A stretch of 64,000 nucleotides of DNA from Nocardia transvalensis (lineage in GTDB: Bacteria; Actinomycetota; Actinomycetes; Mycobacteriales; Mycobacteriaceae). Shown here piece by piece: positions 26,066 through 34,522 of this stretch (positions within the stretch are counted from its first letter, which is position 1; each line of letters opens with the position of its first letter). The notes under the pieces were generated by a model. That model was not told the DNA's origin, did no database searches, and was given only the letters and a program-made list of their open reading frames with translations. The stretch lies in NCBI RefSeq assembly GCF_015477765.1, contig NZ_JADLQQ010000015.1, positions 124,001-188,000 of the forward strand, in the 5' to 3' direction. The translations under genes and the position numbers were made by a program.

Positions 26066-27058
26066 GTGCCCTACCGTGGTGATCGCGACCCGTCCAGCCT
26101 CATCACCGCTGTCGATGAATCGAGTCCCGCAGACGACGCGCTGCGCTGTGAGATCGCCGCGCCGGTAACGATCGAGGAGCAGACCGGCCCGATTGCCGGC
26201 ACTCTGTGCGTTCCCGCCGGCGCGACCCGCCTGCAGATCCTGATTCCGGGGCTGACTTATTCCCGGGAATATTGGGACTGGCCATTCGGCGATCGCAGGT
26301 ACTCCTACGCCGCCCATCAGAATCGCCGCGGCGAGGCCACCCTGGCGCTGGATCGCCTCGGCACCGGCGTGTCATGGCATCCACCGAGCGCGATGGTCAC
26401 CTATGAAGCGCAGGTCAGTGCCATAGCCCAGACCATCGATCAGATCGTCGAGCACCATCTGGTGCCGGCCCTGCGGAGTATCGTCCTCGTCGGCCACAGC
26501 TTCGGCTCTGTCGTGGCCTATGGTGTCGCGACCGCCAGTTCCGTCGTCGATGCACTAGTCGTCACCAGCACCGGGCACGCCCCTCACGGAATCGGTGTCC
26601 TGCGCCACGCGGCGGCTGTCGCACAGCCGGCGAACGTCGAATCCCGCTTCAGTACTCTCGATCCCGGCTATCTGACCCCCCTCCCGGGGATCCGTGCCGG
26701 CTTCTACAATCCCGCCAACACTGATCCGCAGATCATCGCCTTGGACGAACAGATCAAAGACGTCAGCGCACTGCCGGAGAGTACGACAGCGCCCACGTTC
26801 GACAGCGCCGCTGCTGTGAACCTTCCCGTATTGCTTGTCGTCGGCGGCGCGGATCCCCACGTCTGTATGCCGCCCGTCCTCGCGCTCGACAGTTCGTCCG
26901 ACGCTGCGGTGGCCGCATATGAACGGCGATTCTTCGGTCCACGCGCCACCCTGCAGGCGGCTGTCGTCGCGAAGACGGGGCACAACCTCAATCTGGAGTT
27001 CAGCCATGCCGAGGCATGGGCCGTCATCGACTCGTTCCTAACGGCACTCGAGCACTGA
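26066..27058 (+). CDS. alpha/beta hydrolase
   Basis: A 330-residue protein from GTG 26066. The nucleophile elbow is VLVGHSFGSVVAYG, the oxyanion region lies near ILIPGLTYSREYWDWPF, the acid is in VGGADPHVCMP and the catalytic His is in KTGHNLNLEF. There is no signal peptide, so it is cytoplasmic. The substrate is unknown; esterase or thioesterase activity linked to the preceding dehydrogenase-like enzyme is a guess. No good ribosome site is seen before the chosen start, which therefore remains uncertain. Confidence 0.75.
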   Translation: MPYRGDRDPSSLITAVDESSPADDALRCEIAAPVTIEEQTGPIAGTLCVPAGATRLQILIPGLTYSREYWDWPFGDRRYSYAAHQNRRGEATLALDRLGTGVSWHPPSAMVTYEAQVSAIAQTIDQIVEHHLVPALRSIVLVGHSFGSVVAYGVATASSVVDALVVTSTGHAPHGIGVLRHAAAVAQPANVESRFSTLDPGYLTPLPGIRAGFYNPANTDPQIIALDEQIKDVSALPESTTAPTFDSAAAVNLPVLLVVGGADPHVCMPPVLALDSSSDAAVAAYERRFFGPRATLQAAVVAKTGHNLNLEFSHAEAWAVIDSFLTALEH

Positions 27059-27059
27059 A

Positions 27060-27092
27060 ACGGGGGGTCCTCCGAGCCGGACTCCCCCTCGC
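27060..27092 (+). terminator. terminator-like hairpin after the hydrolase
   Basis: GGGGGGTCC and GGACTCCCCC can pair with one bulge around an 8-nt loop just after the stop at 27058. No strong T-tract follows. Confidence 0.45.
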
Positions 27093-27186
27093 GCTGCTGG
27101 TGCGTTAGCGGCCCGCTGCCATCCCCCCGTGCACGGCAACACCCGGGGCGAAAACTATTGCAGCACAAGGAAATACAACTCTCAAG

Positions 27187-27546
27187 CTAAGCCGGATGTC
27201 TCCCTTCATGCTGGGCCCATGCGATGCTCAAATTTCCGCCGAGAGCGGCCATGATCAGATCCGGTGGCAGATCAGCAAACGGAGAGCCGGTCGAGAGTGT
27301 CGGCTGCGAAGGTTGATCAACAGCGTTCGACGCACGCGGGTGGTCATGCCGCCGGCCCCCCTGCGCCCCGCTGCTCGTATCGCCGGCCTCACCGTGCGCG
27401 GGCCCCTCGTCATCGGTCCGTTGCACGTCTGCATCGGGGGCCCACCCGGCGACACCGTAATAGCGCGCCCATGCGACGCTCGGATTTCCGCCGAAAAAGG
27501 CCATGACCAGTTCCGGAGGCAGATCAGCAAGGTCGTCCGCGTCCAC
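27187..27546 (-). CDS. hypothetical protein with two ADLPPxLxMA repeats
   Basis: A 119-residue protein from ATG 27546. Two copies of the same about 25-residue motif stand at the ends: LADLPPELVMAFFGGNPSVA and FADLPPDLIMAALGGNLSIA, each followed by WAxxxG. A hydrophilic linker joins them. Each motif looks like a small helical hairpin that could bind a partner. Unknown family. Confidence 0.55.
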   Translation of the reverse strand: MDADDLADLPPELVMAFFGGNPSVAWARYYGVAGWAPDADVQRTDDEGPAHGEAGDTSSGAQGGRRHDHPRASNAVDQPSQPTLSTGSPFADLPPDLIMAALGGNLSIAWAQHEGRHPA

Positions 27547-28036
27547 TTAGCGATCACTTCCTCGTCCCGGTTACTGTCGTGCATACAGGTTCAAGCCCGC
27601 TCAACGTCGAGAGTAGACCTCGGCTGGGGCGTTGGCAGCTGCCCTTCATGGCGTGCGTGTCGGACACCGAACGATCGCCGAGCGCAGCGGACCGTTGGGA
27701 ATTCGAGCACACCCGCGGGCGCCGTAGAAACCGAGCCTGACCATCCGCACCGACGCTCGCCGCCGTGGGATCGAAGTGCCTGCCGCCCCGCCGATTCGGG
27801 ACGATTCGGGCATGGTGATGTCATTCTGCGCGAGAAAGGGTAGCGATGGGGGACCAATCCTTCCCGTAGCCGTCGCGGATGTCGTCGAGCAGATGGTCGA
27901 TCGGGGTTGATCAGGATCGTCCGCGGCCCCGCCGATCCGGCGGAGTCGCGGCGAGGATCGCTGCCGGCGTAGGAGGTGCCTGGGCCGGGCTTCGACAACC
28001 ATCCGTGTGTAGGCCTCTCAGTTCATCATCGAGGGC
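27547..28036. other. gene-poor stretch
   Basis: No supported gene. Several overlapping frames on both strands have poor composition and no ribosome site. No strong repeat was noticed. Confidence 0.4.
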
Positions 28037-28561
28037 ATGAGCCCGGCCCCCTCCCCCGCATCGCGCTTGTACGCCGCGACCATCAATTGCATCCGGTGTG
28101 AACGCGACCCAGGCTCCGCACAACTGAACGTCGGCTCCGAAACCGAGCCGCGATGGGTACCGCGGGCCGAAGCATGGCGTGACTTCTACGCCCGCGGCTT
28201 ACTGCTGGACGTCGGTGCGGAGCCCGAGCTTGTGAAGCGCTGCCGCGACTACGCCGAAACGAAACTGCAGAACGCAATCGCCGGGAATCGCGAGCACGGC
28301 CGCAACGCCAACCCTGAATTCTGGGAATGTGCGGTGAACATCTCCGCGATCGCCGAGGAGATCCTGACCTCCAGCGACGCCGACCGCAATCTGTTCGCCC
28401 GTCAGCGACTCCTGGCCGGCATCGAACACCTGATGATCACCACAACCCTCGGGTCGCTCCCGCAGGTCAACGCCGACGCCGGTGCCACCCTCGCGGCAAC
28501 GTTGGCTCGAATCGACGAAAGTGATCCCGATTCCACTCCTGGCAAGGGAGCACACCCCTGA
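28037..28561 (+). CDS. hypothetical helical protein
   Basis: A 174-residue protein from ATG 28037. Features: LYAATINCIRCERDPGSAQL, a Trp-rich segment (WVPRAEAWRDFYARGLLLD) and a long helical C-terminus (RQRLLAGIEHLMITTTLGSL). There is no signal peptide or membrane helix. The coding reading is better than the opposing frames, but the ribosome site is weak. Unknown family. Confidence 0.5.
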   Translation: MSPAPSPASRLYAATINCIRCERDPGSAQLNVGSETEPRWVPRAEAWRDFYARGLLLDVGAEPELVKRCRDYAETKLQNAIAGNREHGRNANPEFWECAVNISAIAEEILTSSDADRNLFARQRLLAGIEHLMITTTLGSLPQVNADAGATLAATLARIDESDPDSTPGKGAHP

Positions 28562-28978
28562 CACTCCCCCGCTGCACGTCGACCGCCGCCTGCTCCCGCT
28601 CTCTTCGCACAGCAGCGCGACACACGGTCGCTTGGCGAGCAGCAAGGAACCTAAGTCTGCATTCAGCGTTCTCCCGCAGCTTCACCGATCTTCTACCCGA
28701 CGAATCCCTCCCTCGGGGCTACTCAGTGAGACCCCCGCGTAGCGGCGTTCAAACTGCCAAGCGAGCACCCCCAGTTGTCCCGGTCTGGTGGTTCCGACCC
28801 GCCCGGGCAAGGAAGTGCCCCGGCACATCTGGGGGGGGAGTACGCGCCGGGGCATCTGATTCCGATGGATGGGGGGGATATCCACCGTCAGGACCGAATC
28901 GTACTCCGCAAGTCCGACACCAGCCAAAATTTGCCCGCAACCCCCGCGTGTCTCAACCACATGAGGGCGGGACAAGCG
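28562..28978. other. gene-poor stretch
   Basis: About 417 nt without a supported gene. Short frames on both strands show no ribosome site or recognisable motif. Confidence 0.4.
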
Positions 28979-29449
28979 TCAGCCGATCCGCCCCGCGTCG
29001 TCTGGAGCGCCGGGAACTGCACCGTTCCTGCCCTCGGCCGCGTAATGCGCCTCGATCGCGGCGGCGAGTAGATGATTCACCGATCGGGCCAGGAGCTCGG
29101 TGCGCAACTGCTTGAACATCTCGAAGTCCGAGTCCAGAGCGGTGAACGCTACTGCCGACGTGGTCTCGTCCGTCCCGTCACCCTTACGGCGGCTCGTGGT
29201 GACCGCGCGCTTCTTGAATCGGACTCCGCCGACGACACCGGCCGGGTGCAGGTACTTCTCGAGGCTGCCGTCCGCCAGGGTTTCCTCCAGGACCGCGATC
29301 AACAGCGCACCGTGATCGAACCCTCGACGCTCGGCCTCGGCCCGGAATCGGTCAGCCAGACCGGACGGAAGCCGCACGTTCGAATCCCTGGTCAGTTCCT
29401 CCTCGTCGTCGAACGCGTCGTCCGACGCTGTGCTGTTGCTGGCAGTCAC
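28979..29449 (-). CDS. hypothetical DNA-binding-like protein, divergent from 29742
   Basis: A 156-residue protein from GTG 29449, 9 nt after AGGAG. The segment NVRLPSGLADRFRAEAERRG followed by ALLIAVLEETL resembles a ribbon-helix-helix unit (one strand, two helices). The C-terminal half is helical (EMFKQLRTELLARSVNHLLA). It faces a 292-nt repeat-rich intergenic region, so autoregulation is plausible. The longer frame to 29530 has no ribosome site. Confidence 0.55.
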   Translation of the reverse strand: MTASNSTASDDAFDDEEELTRDSNVRLPSGLADRFRAEAERRGFDHGALLIAVLEETLADGSLEKYLHPAGVVGGVRFKKRAVTTSRRKGDGTDETTSAVAFTALDSDFEMFKQLRTELLARSVNHLLAAAIEAHYAAEGRNGAVPGAPDDAGRIG

Positions 29450-29741
29450 GATGGTGCTCCTCCGCATCTGTCCGGCTCGCGCCGCCATCCGGCGTGTCGT
29501 CCGACGTATATCTGTCGCACCTGACACCACTCACAGACCACCACCCGACCAGCATTTCCCTAACGCTCGCCCGTTGCTCGACAACGGGCCGACCAGCGCT
29601 CGCCGACCGTTCGGCGTCCACTCGGCATCTATCCGGCGAGTGTTCGATGGGTGTTCGGCGAACGTTCGACCACCATTCGACGACCGCCCGTCAAGCATGT
29701 GTCCGATGACAATGCGTGTGATGTCTGCGATCATCGTTGAC
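29450..29741. repeat. repeat-rich divergent intergenic region
   Basis: Between divergent genes, short TTCGRYG-type words recur at about 10-12 nt spacing, most densely at 29610-29690 (GTGTTCGATGGGTGTTCGGC then GAACGTTCGACCACCATTCG). GCCCGTTG-CTCGA-CAACGGGC forms a perfect 8-bp stem at 29569-29589. This could be an operator array or a plasmid maintenance site. Confidence 0.5.
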
Positions 29742-30491
29742 ATGACGCTGCCTGCCGGAGATCAGACGCGGTCCCCCCAGACCGCGGCGGCGGACAACGA
29801 CGACGTCACGGGCATCGAGCTCGAGCGGCTGCCCCGAACCCCCGACGAATGGGTCGAGGATCTCGACTGGCACCGCGACAGCTATCGCTACTCGAAGTTC
29901 CAATGGACGCCCGAGGATGCGCTCCTCATCGCCACCCGGTGGACCCGGGGCCAGGACACATTCACCAACGTGGCGGACCTCGCGACTCTCACCCAGCGCC
30001 AGCTCGAACTGGGCGACTACACCGAGACCTGCCAGCGAGCACTCGGCAAGGCCATCGCCGAGGTGCAGCGCGGGCTTCAACGCCCCATGGCCGACGTCGC
30101 CGACTTGCTGGGCCTTACCCAGCTCGAGTGCGACGAAGCGGTCTATCTCGCCACGGTCCGCACCCTGTGGTCCACGCCAGCCAGCCCGATCCCTGACAGC
30201 AACGCCCAAGTACGCCGGATCCGCACCATGTGTGACGGAATGTTCTTCGCCTCACCACTGCTGCTCGCCTGGGAACTCAAACAACTCTGGCGCATGTACC
30301 AGTCCGCCTACAACCTGCTCGAAGACACCGTCGTCGATCTGATCGTCGAACTTGATTCGGTCGATCCTGTCGCAGTCGCGCACGCCTCAGGCATGCCGAA
30401 CACGCGCTCACTCAAGCAACGCATTCAGACGCAACGAAGTGAACGAGGCGAACCGGGCGACCCACGACGCGATCCTCGCCAGGTCTTCTGA
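29742..30491 (+). CDS. hypothetical protein
   Basis: A 249-residue soluble protein; ATG 29742 is chosen as the most downstream plausible start, with in-frame ATGs at 29706-29719 as alternatives. It is mostly helical with Trp-rich motifs (LPRTPDEWVEDLDWHRDSYR, PEDALLIATRWTRGQDTF) and a late TLWSTPASPIPDSNAQVRRI segment. No known domain recognised. It is divergent from the ribbon-helix-helix-like gene and followed by a hairpin terminator. Confidence 0.6.
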   Translation: MTLPAGDQTRSPQTAAADNDDVTGIELERLPRTPDEWVEDLDWHRDSYRYSKFQWTPEDALLIATRWTRGQDTFTNVADLATLTQRQLELGDYTETCQRALGKAIAEVQRGLQRPMADVADLLGLTQLECDEAVYLATVRTLWSTPASPIPDSNAQVRRIRTMCDGMFFASPLLLAWELKQLWRMYQSAYNLLEDTVVDLIVELDSVDPVAVAHASGMPNTRSLKQRIQTQRSERGEPGDPRRDPRQVF

Positions 30492-30530
30492 CCCGCGAGT
30501 CGTTGCACATAAGGAGTCTTTGAGTCCTCC

Positions 30531-30549
30531 TCCCTCCCGGCTGGAGGGC
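30531..30549 (+). terminator. hairpin after 29742-30491
   Basis: CCCTCC-CGGCT-GGAGGG forms a 6-bp GC stem about 40 nt after the stop. No T-tract follows. Confidence 0.4.
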
Positions 30550-30989
30550 TTGAGATGCCCGCAGATGCGTTTCGCCGTTCGTCGACCATGAATTGGTTCT
30601 GTGGCCGTGCAGGCTGGGCCCCACCCGCGTACATCGTCTATCGCAACGACCTTCGACAGGCGGTTTGCCTCCGATCCGGATCTCGCGTTGTTGACGTCCG
30701 TGCAGTTCGGCCGAGTCTTCCTAAGCAGCCTCCCCTTCGAGCATTCCTCCTGGCGGCGAGCCTGAGCTCGCTCGATGCACTCCCATGCCAATGCATCCGC
30801 TGCGATCCGTCACTGTTTGCGCAATTGACGCCGAGTGCCTTTCCCTGATGAATCCTTATTCACGTGGATCGCCGCTCAGCTCCCCCTGATTGACCCCCCG
30901 CAAGCGATCTGCGCGTGCTGCGGCTTCTAGATGCGCCAGCGCAGTCGTTCGCGGCATCCGCGACGAACCCTTGCCTGTGAGGCGGTCTC

Positions 30990-31010
30990 AATTCGTCACA
31001 GTGACGAATT
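30990..31010. promoter_or_regulatory. 21-bp palindrome AATTCGTCAC-A-GTGACGAATT
   Basis: Perfect 10-bp arms around one central base, followed by an AT-rich stretch. It has the look of a dimeric repressor operator or a partition site, but no intact gene is immediately downstream. It differs from the chromosomal parS consensus. Confidence 0.55.
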
Positions 31011-31510
31011 ATTTTCCCAGGTCGCGCTCATAATTTCTCTGCTTCCCGTGACACGCTCGAAAACCGGCCTACTCGGCCGCACCCAGTCAGGACAACGTTG
31101 TGTCAGGTGTGTGTAGCTGTGATGTTGACTGCGTGTTCCCTCGTAAATCTATCCGTCTTCAGATACGCCGTTGAGAGTATGATCCAAGCTACTGGTGAGA
31201 AAGCCTGGATACAAATCTATCGACCGGTGTACACGCAAACCAATTGGATAGCTATTGCGCCTACCTGGCACGAAGTTATGAGGTCAGCCATGCCAATCGC
31301 AAGGCCCTTTGCGCTCTAATTAATTACGTCCCCTGCGTAGGACATCGTAGGTGCCAGAGCCGATGGATATGTGCTCTGCTTGGCTTTTGGCTTTGTCGAT
31401 CGACCTGCCGTTCTACCAGTATTTGGCCTGGTCGTTCAGCCAACCTGCGGCACCATTGCTATCAGCGTGCTCCACGGCATCTGTCGATTCGTCACCGCAC
31501 TGGTAGATGC

Positions 31511-31900
31511 TTAGGCGAGTCGCTTTGCTTTGTCGCATGCTGCCTGACGTACCACCTCGCCAGTCGGTTCGACAACCGGGCCCCTCATGCTCGAGGATAG
31601 GTGCCGCAGCGCCATCACCATGGCCTTTCGCTGGATGGTGACGATAACTATTCGACTCACTCGCCCCAATACCTTGCGGCTGGCGGCGTCGCCAGTGCAG
31701 GGATCTATCTCGACGTGCGTGGCTACGTTCGGCGTTACACCAACCTCTCGATTGACATTCGCACCACTGAATCGGCAAGCACCAGGAACCATGTCCCTCG
31801 AAGCCGAGGCGGCGACACCCACACAAACCACTCCAATCGTCGATACACATGCCAGTACACATACTGCAGCGCCGGTCCGGGCCAGTGCCTATCGGCGTGC
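31511..31900 (-). pseudogene. decayed secreted-protein gene
   Basis: On the minus strand a signal-peptide-like stretch (ALARTGAAVCVLACVSTIGV) leads into a plausible mature protein (VNREVGVTPNVATHVEIDPC) and ends at GEVVRQAACDKAKRLA. An in-frame TAG stands just before the hydrophobic part and no start codon with a ribosome site is found. The product is unknown. Confidence 0.4.
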
Positions 31901-32089
31901 ACTGGCCCACACTTACGGATCTGCGCGGCGCCTTATCGTGTCGGCGGTATTGGAACCGGTCGATGCACCCGTTCTCCCATTCGTCTACCGGGCCGCTGTG
32001 ATACACACCTCGTTGCACGGTTCCACACTCATACCTCGCCTGGCCCCCCGCCATACCCTGCTGCACAGCTCTTGGTAGGTCTACCCGAC

Positions 32090-32120
32090 GATACGGTGGT
32101 AGATACGGTGGTAGATAAGG
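32090..32120. repeat. tandem 12-bp repeats upstream of parA
   Basis: GATACGGTGGTA occurs twice head to tail, followed by GATAAGG, a partial third copy. GGTAG-GT-CTACC stands just before. Such iterons in front of parA could be ParB- or ParA-binding sites. Confidence 0.55.
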
Positions 32121-32405
32121 AAACACGCTCTGAGCAGTGCCTATTAAAAGATAGTGATACCGATACAGCGCTCTGCTGGTTGATGGGCAAAGCCCGTCCT
32201 CGGCAGCTCGATGGTGAGGCCCGTTAGCGCCGGGGTAGTAGGGCACATTGCCCGACACGCCGAGGCTCTTGTCTGCTCCGTGGTGTTCGCCTGCGCGTCC
32301 TGCGCTACGATGCAGATCGCCGGTCCGGAACACCTACCCACACCCTTTCTCACAGTTCGATATCTGCTGGTATTGGAGCCGTCAGTGATGTTAGTGCACC
32401 TCGCT

Positions 32406-32422
32406 GGATCGCTTCGCGATCC
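32406..32422 (+). promoter_or_regulatory. hairpin upstream of parA
   Basis: GGATCGC-TTC-GCGATCC is a perfect 7-bp stem with a 3-nt loop, 54 nt before the parA start. It is a candidate operator or mRNA element. Confidence 0.5.
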
Positions 32423-32476
32423 GTTCGTACCCGACGTAGATCCGAGCACGAGCCACTCGGGGGGAGCGCAGACTTC

Positions 32477-33439
32477 ATGGCTCCGGTAGCGACCATGGAC
32501 CAGCCGGTGTTCGAGATCTGGCCCGGGCTCGGTCACGTCATTTGCTTCGCGAACTGGAAGGGCGGGGTCGGCAAGACGACCTCCACTGTCAACCTCGGCG
32601 TCGGGCTCGCACTTGAAGGAAAGCGGGTTCTGATCGTCGATATCAACAGCCAGGGAACCGTCGCTGTGTTGCTCGGATTGCTCGACCATCCGGAATACGA
32701 CCAAGGCGCCGGCTTGTTCACGAGCATCACCACTGGTGCTCCTTTGAACCCGATCAAGGATGTTCGGCCTGGCCTCGATGTTCTGCCCGGCGGCGACTAC
32801 ATCACTCTGCTCGATGATGCCCTCTCTGCACAGCTGCGATCGGCCACGACCGCACCCCGCGTCGTGCTGGGTCTGGCCAAAGCTCTTCACGCGATCGCCG
32901 CGAACTACGACGTCGTCCTCGTCGACACGCCCCCGGAGAACGAGACTCTGCTACTGATCGGCCTGGGGGCATCCCGTTTCATCCTCGTACCGATGAAAAC
33001 CGACGACCTCTCACGGCACGGCCTCAGCCAGCTTGTCAAACGAGTCGAGATCGCACGTGACCACAACCCATACCTGATGCTGCTCGGCTTGTTCATCTTC
33101 GACTCGTCGACTACCAGCAGAGGGATCCGCGCGGAGACGCGCAAGGACATCGCTTCGGATCTGCAGACCGATGATCTGATGTTCGACGCTTTCATCCGGC
33201 ATGCGGAGAAAGTCGCCAAGGACAGCGCACAGTACGGACGCGTTCCAATCGAACTGGCTGACGAGGTGGCGAACAACCCGACATGGACCGCGATTCGGCG
33301 AGGTGAGGCCAAGGACGCCATCGTTGTTTCCCCGACATCGATTGGCGTTGCTGAAGACTACGACCGCCTGAAGAAGGAAATACAGGCGCGTATGGAGGCG
33401 CGCCGTGCTGAGCTCATCGAGGAAGGAAACTGGCCATGA
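32477..33439 (+). CDS. parA: ParA-type partition ATPase
   Basis: A 320-residue protein from ATG 32477 (ATG 32495 also possible). The deviant Walker A box is FANWKGGVGKTTSTVNLGVG with both signature Lys. A' is VLIVDINSQGTV (Asn where Asp-P is usual), and Walker B is YDVVLVDTPPE. C-terminal helices end in a charged tail. It should drive segregation of the plasmid with the protein encoded by the next gene, whose ATG overlaps its stop (ATGA). Confidence 0.85.
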   Translation: MAPVATMDQPVFEIWPGLGHVICFANWKGGVGKTTSTVNLGVGLALEGKRVLIVDINSQGTVAVLLGLLDHPEYDQGAGLFTSITTGAPLNPIKDVRPGLDVLPGGDYITLLDDALSAQLRSATTAPRVVLGLAKALHAIAANYDVVLVDTPPENETLLLIGLGASRFILVPMKTDDLSRHGLSQLVKRVEIARDHNPYLMLLGLFIFDSSTTSRGIRAETRKDIASDLQTDDLMFDAFIRHAEKVAKDSAQYGRVPIELADEVANNPTWTAIRRGEAKDAIVVSPTSIGVAEDYDRLKKEIQARMEARRAELIEEGNWP

Positions 33440-34077
33440 CCTCACCCTTGAGGAAACAGGATATCGCCGGTGCGGGGACTAGTGGCGTCTCATCCCTTCT
33501 GTCGCCCGCGAATCGTGCTCAGATCCTCAAAGAAACCGAGGAGGCGATGGCCGCCAACGAGGCGGAGCAGTCTGCTTCGCCGGCCAGGTCGGCCTCGGCG
33601 CGGCCCCGTCGCCAGGCTTCGCCACGGGAGACTGGCACTCGCCCGGCCGCTTCGGTGGTGTACGTCGACCCCGCGTTGAATACCCGGTTGATCGCGTATC
33701 GAAAGAAGAAGGATCTCACCAATCTGCAGATCATCCTCGAGGCGGTCGCTACCCATCACGACAAGCTTCGAGAGATCATCGACGCCGCCCGCATCGTGAC
33801 GCGGCCGGTCGCCGACCTGTTCGAGCCGGATCCGAACGCGGTGCGATTCAAGGGCGGGGGACAGGTGGGCTTCCCGTATCGGCCTACCGAAAAGCAGGCC
33901 GAGAAGCTCGAAAAGATCGGTGCCGAGCTAGGCTTCGAGCAACTATCTACTTGGCTGGCTCCGGTCCTCGAATACCACACCCGGCCCCGCAAGAGGCTGC
34001 CCAAAGCCAAGAACACCGAGACCACGAAGGACGCCAAGGGTCGGTCCACGACGAAGTCTGCCGAGCCGGAGCAATAG
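33436..34077 (+). CDS. ParB-like partition partner
   Basis: A 213-residue protein coupled to parA. The disordered N-terminus is rich in Ser, Ala and Arg (QSASPARSASARPRRQASPR). The middle VVYVDPALNTRLIAYRKKKD with following helices could be a ribbon-helix-helix DNA-binding unit, and the C-terminus (LSTWLAPVLEYHTRPRKRLP) is basic. It lacks the ParB/Srx nuclease-like motif, so it is a small ParB analogue identified by position and charge. Confidence 0.65.
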   Translation: MTSPLRKQDIAGAGTSGVSSLLSPANRAQILKETEEAMAANEAEQSASPARSASARPRRQASPRETGTRPAASVVYVDPALNTRLIAYRKKKDLTNLQIILEAVATHHDKLREIIDAARIVTRPVADLFEPDPNAVRFKGGGQVGFPYRPTEKQAEKLEKIGAELGFEQLSTWLAPVLEYHTRPRKRLPKAKNTETTKDAKGRSTTKSAEPEQ

Positions 34078-34522
34078 CTCGCCTTCGGTCGCGCTTCCCT
34101 CGAGCCCGATCTGGGGGTCGGTGAATCGCGGCGCCTGGATCGTCCCCGAGTGCTCAACGCATTGCGGCGACACGAAGAAGCCGGAGTAGGGGGTGTCAAC
34201 CGGATGGCTTTAGTGGACGACCTTCGGCCCAGCTCGCGGGCGGTCGTCGGCTCCGAGTGTCCGGATCGGCAGATATCTGTCGAGCTGTACAGCGACACCC
34301 CCTCGGGCCTATCGAAGGAGATCTTCGTGCAGGCGACCCCAGACGATAGGACGGAGAAGGCACCCAAGGAGAGCGAGGGGACCAGCTAGCAGACTCACAC
34401 CATCAGCAATGTCAGGCCGGGGGAGGGGACCCCTCAGCCGGGCACAGGACTCGAATGGTACGTGGCGACGAGCGGATCACCGCGTTTTGGGGGCAAATGC
34501 TCGCAACTCAGGAGAGTCAGAA
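34078..34522. other. spacer after the partition genes
   Basis: Apart from one doubtful 61-residue frame at 34204, no gene or strong repeat was seen. Confidence 0.4.
34204..34389 (+). CDS. doubtful small protein
   Basis: A 61-codon frame from ATG 34204 (MALVDDLRPSSRAVVGSECP) ending in a Lys/Glu/Asp-rich tail, with a weak GGGGGTG upstream. It is in the same direction as its neighbours, but there is no family evidence. Confidence 0.3.
   Translation: MALVDDLRPSSRAVVGSECPDRQISVELYSDTPSGLSKEIFVQATPDDRTEKAPKESEGTS

Larger units (their letters stand above)
30492..32476. other. 2-kb gene-poor, decayed region before parA
   Basis: No intact gene is supported. The G+C content is visibly lower than elsewhere. 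It contains a hairpin at 30531, a 21-bp palindrome at 30990, a decayed secreted-protein frame near 31511-31900, tandem 12-mers at 32090 and a hairpin at 32406. Partition sites or an origin could reside here. Confidence 0.45.

Noticed and set aside
31413..32333. 306-residue minus frame and overlapping plus frames
   Set aside because: Composition is not protein-like, there are no ribosome sites, and competing frames exist on both strands in a decayed region.
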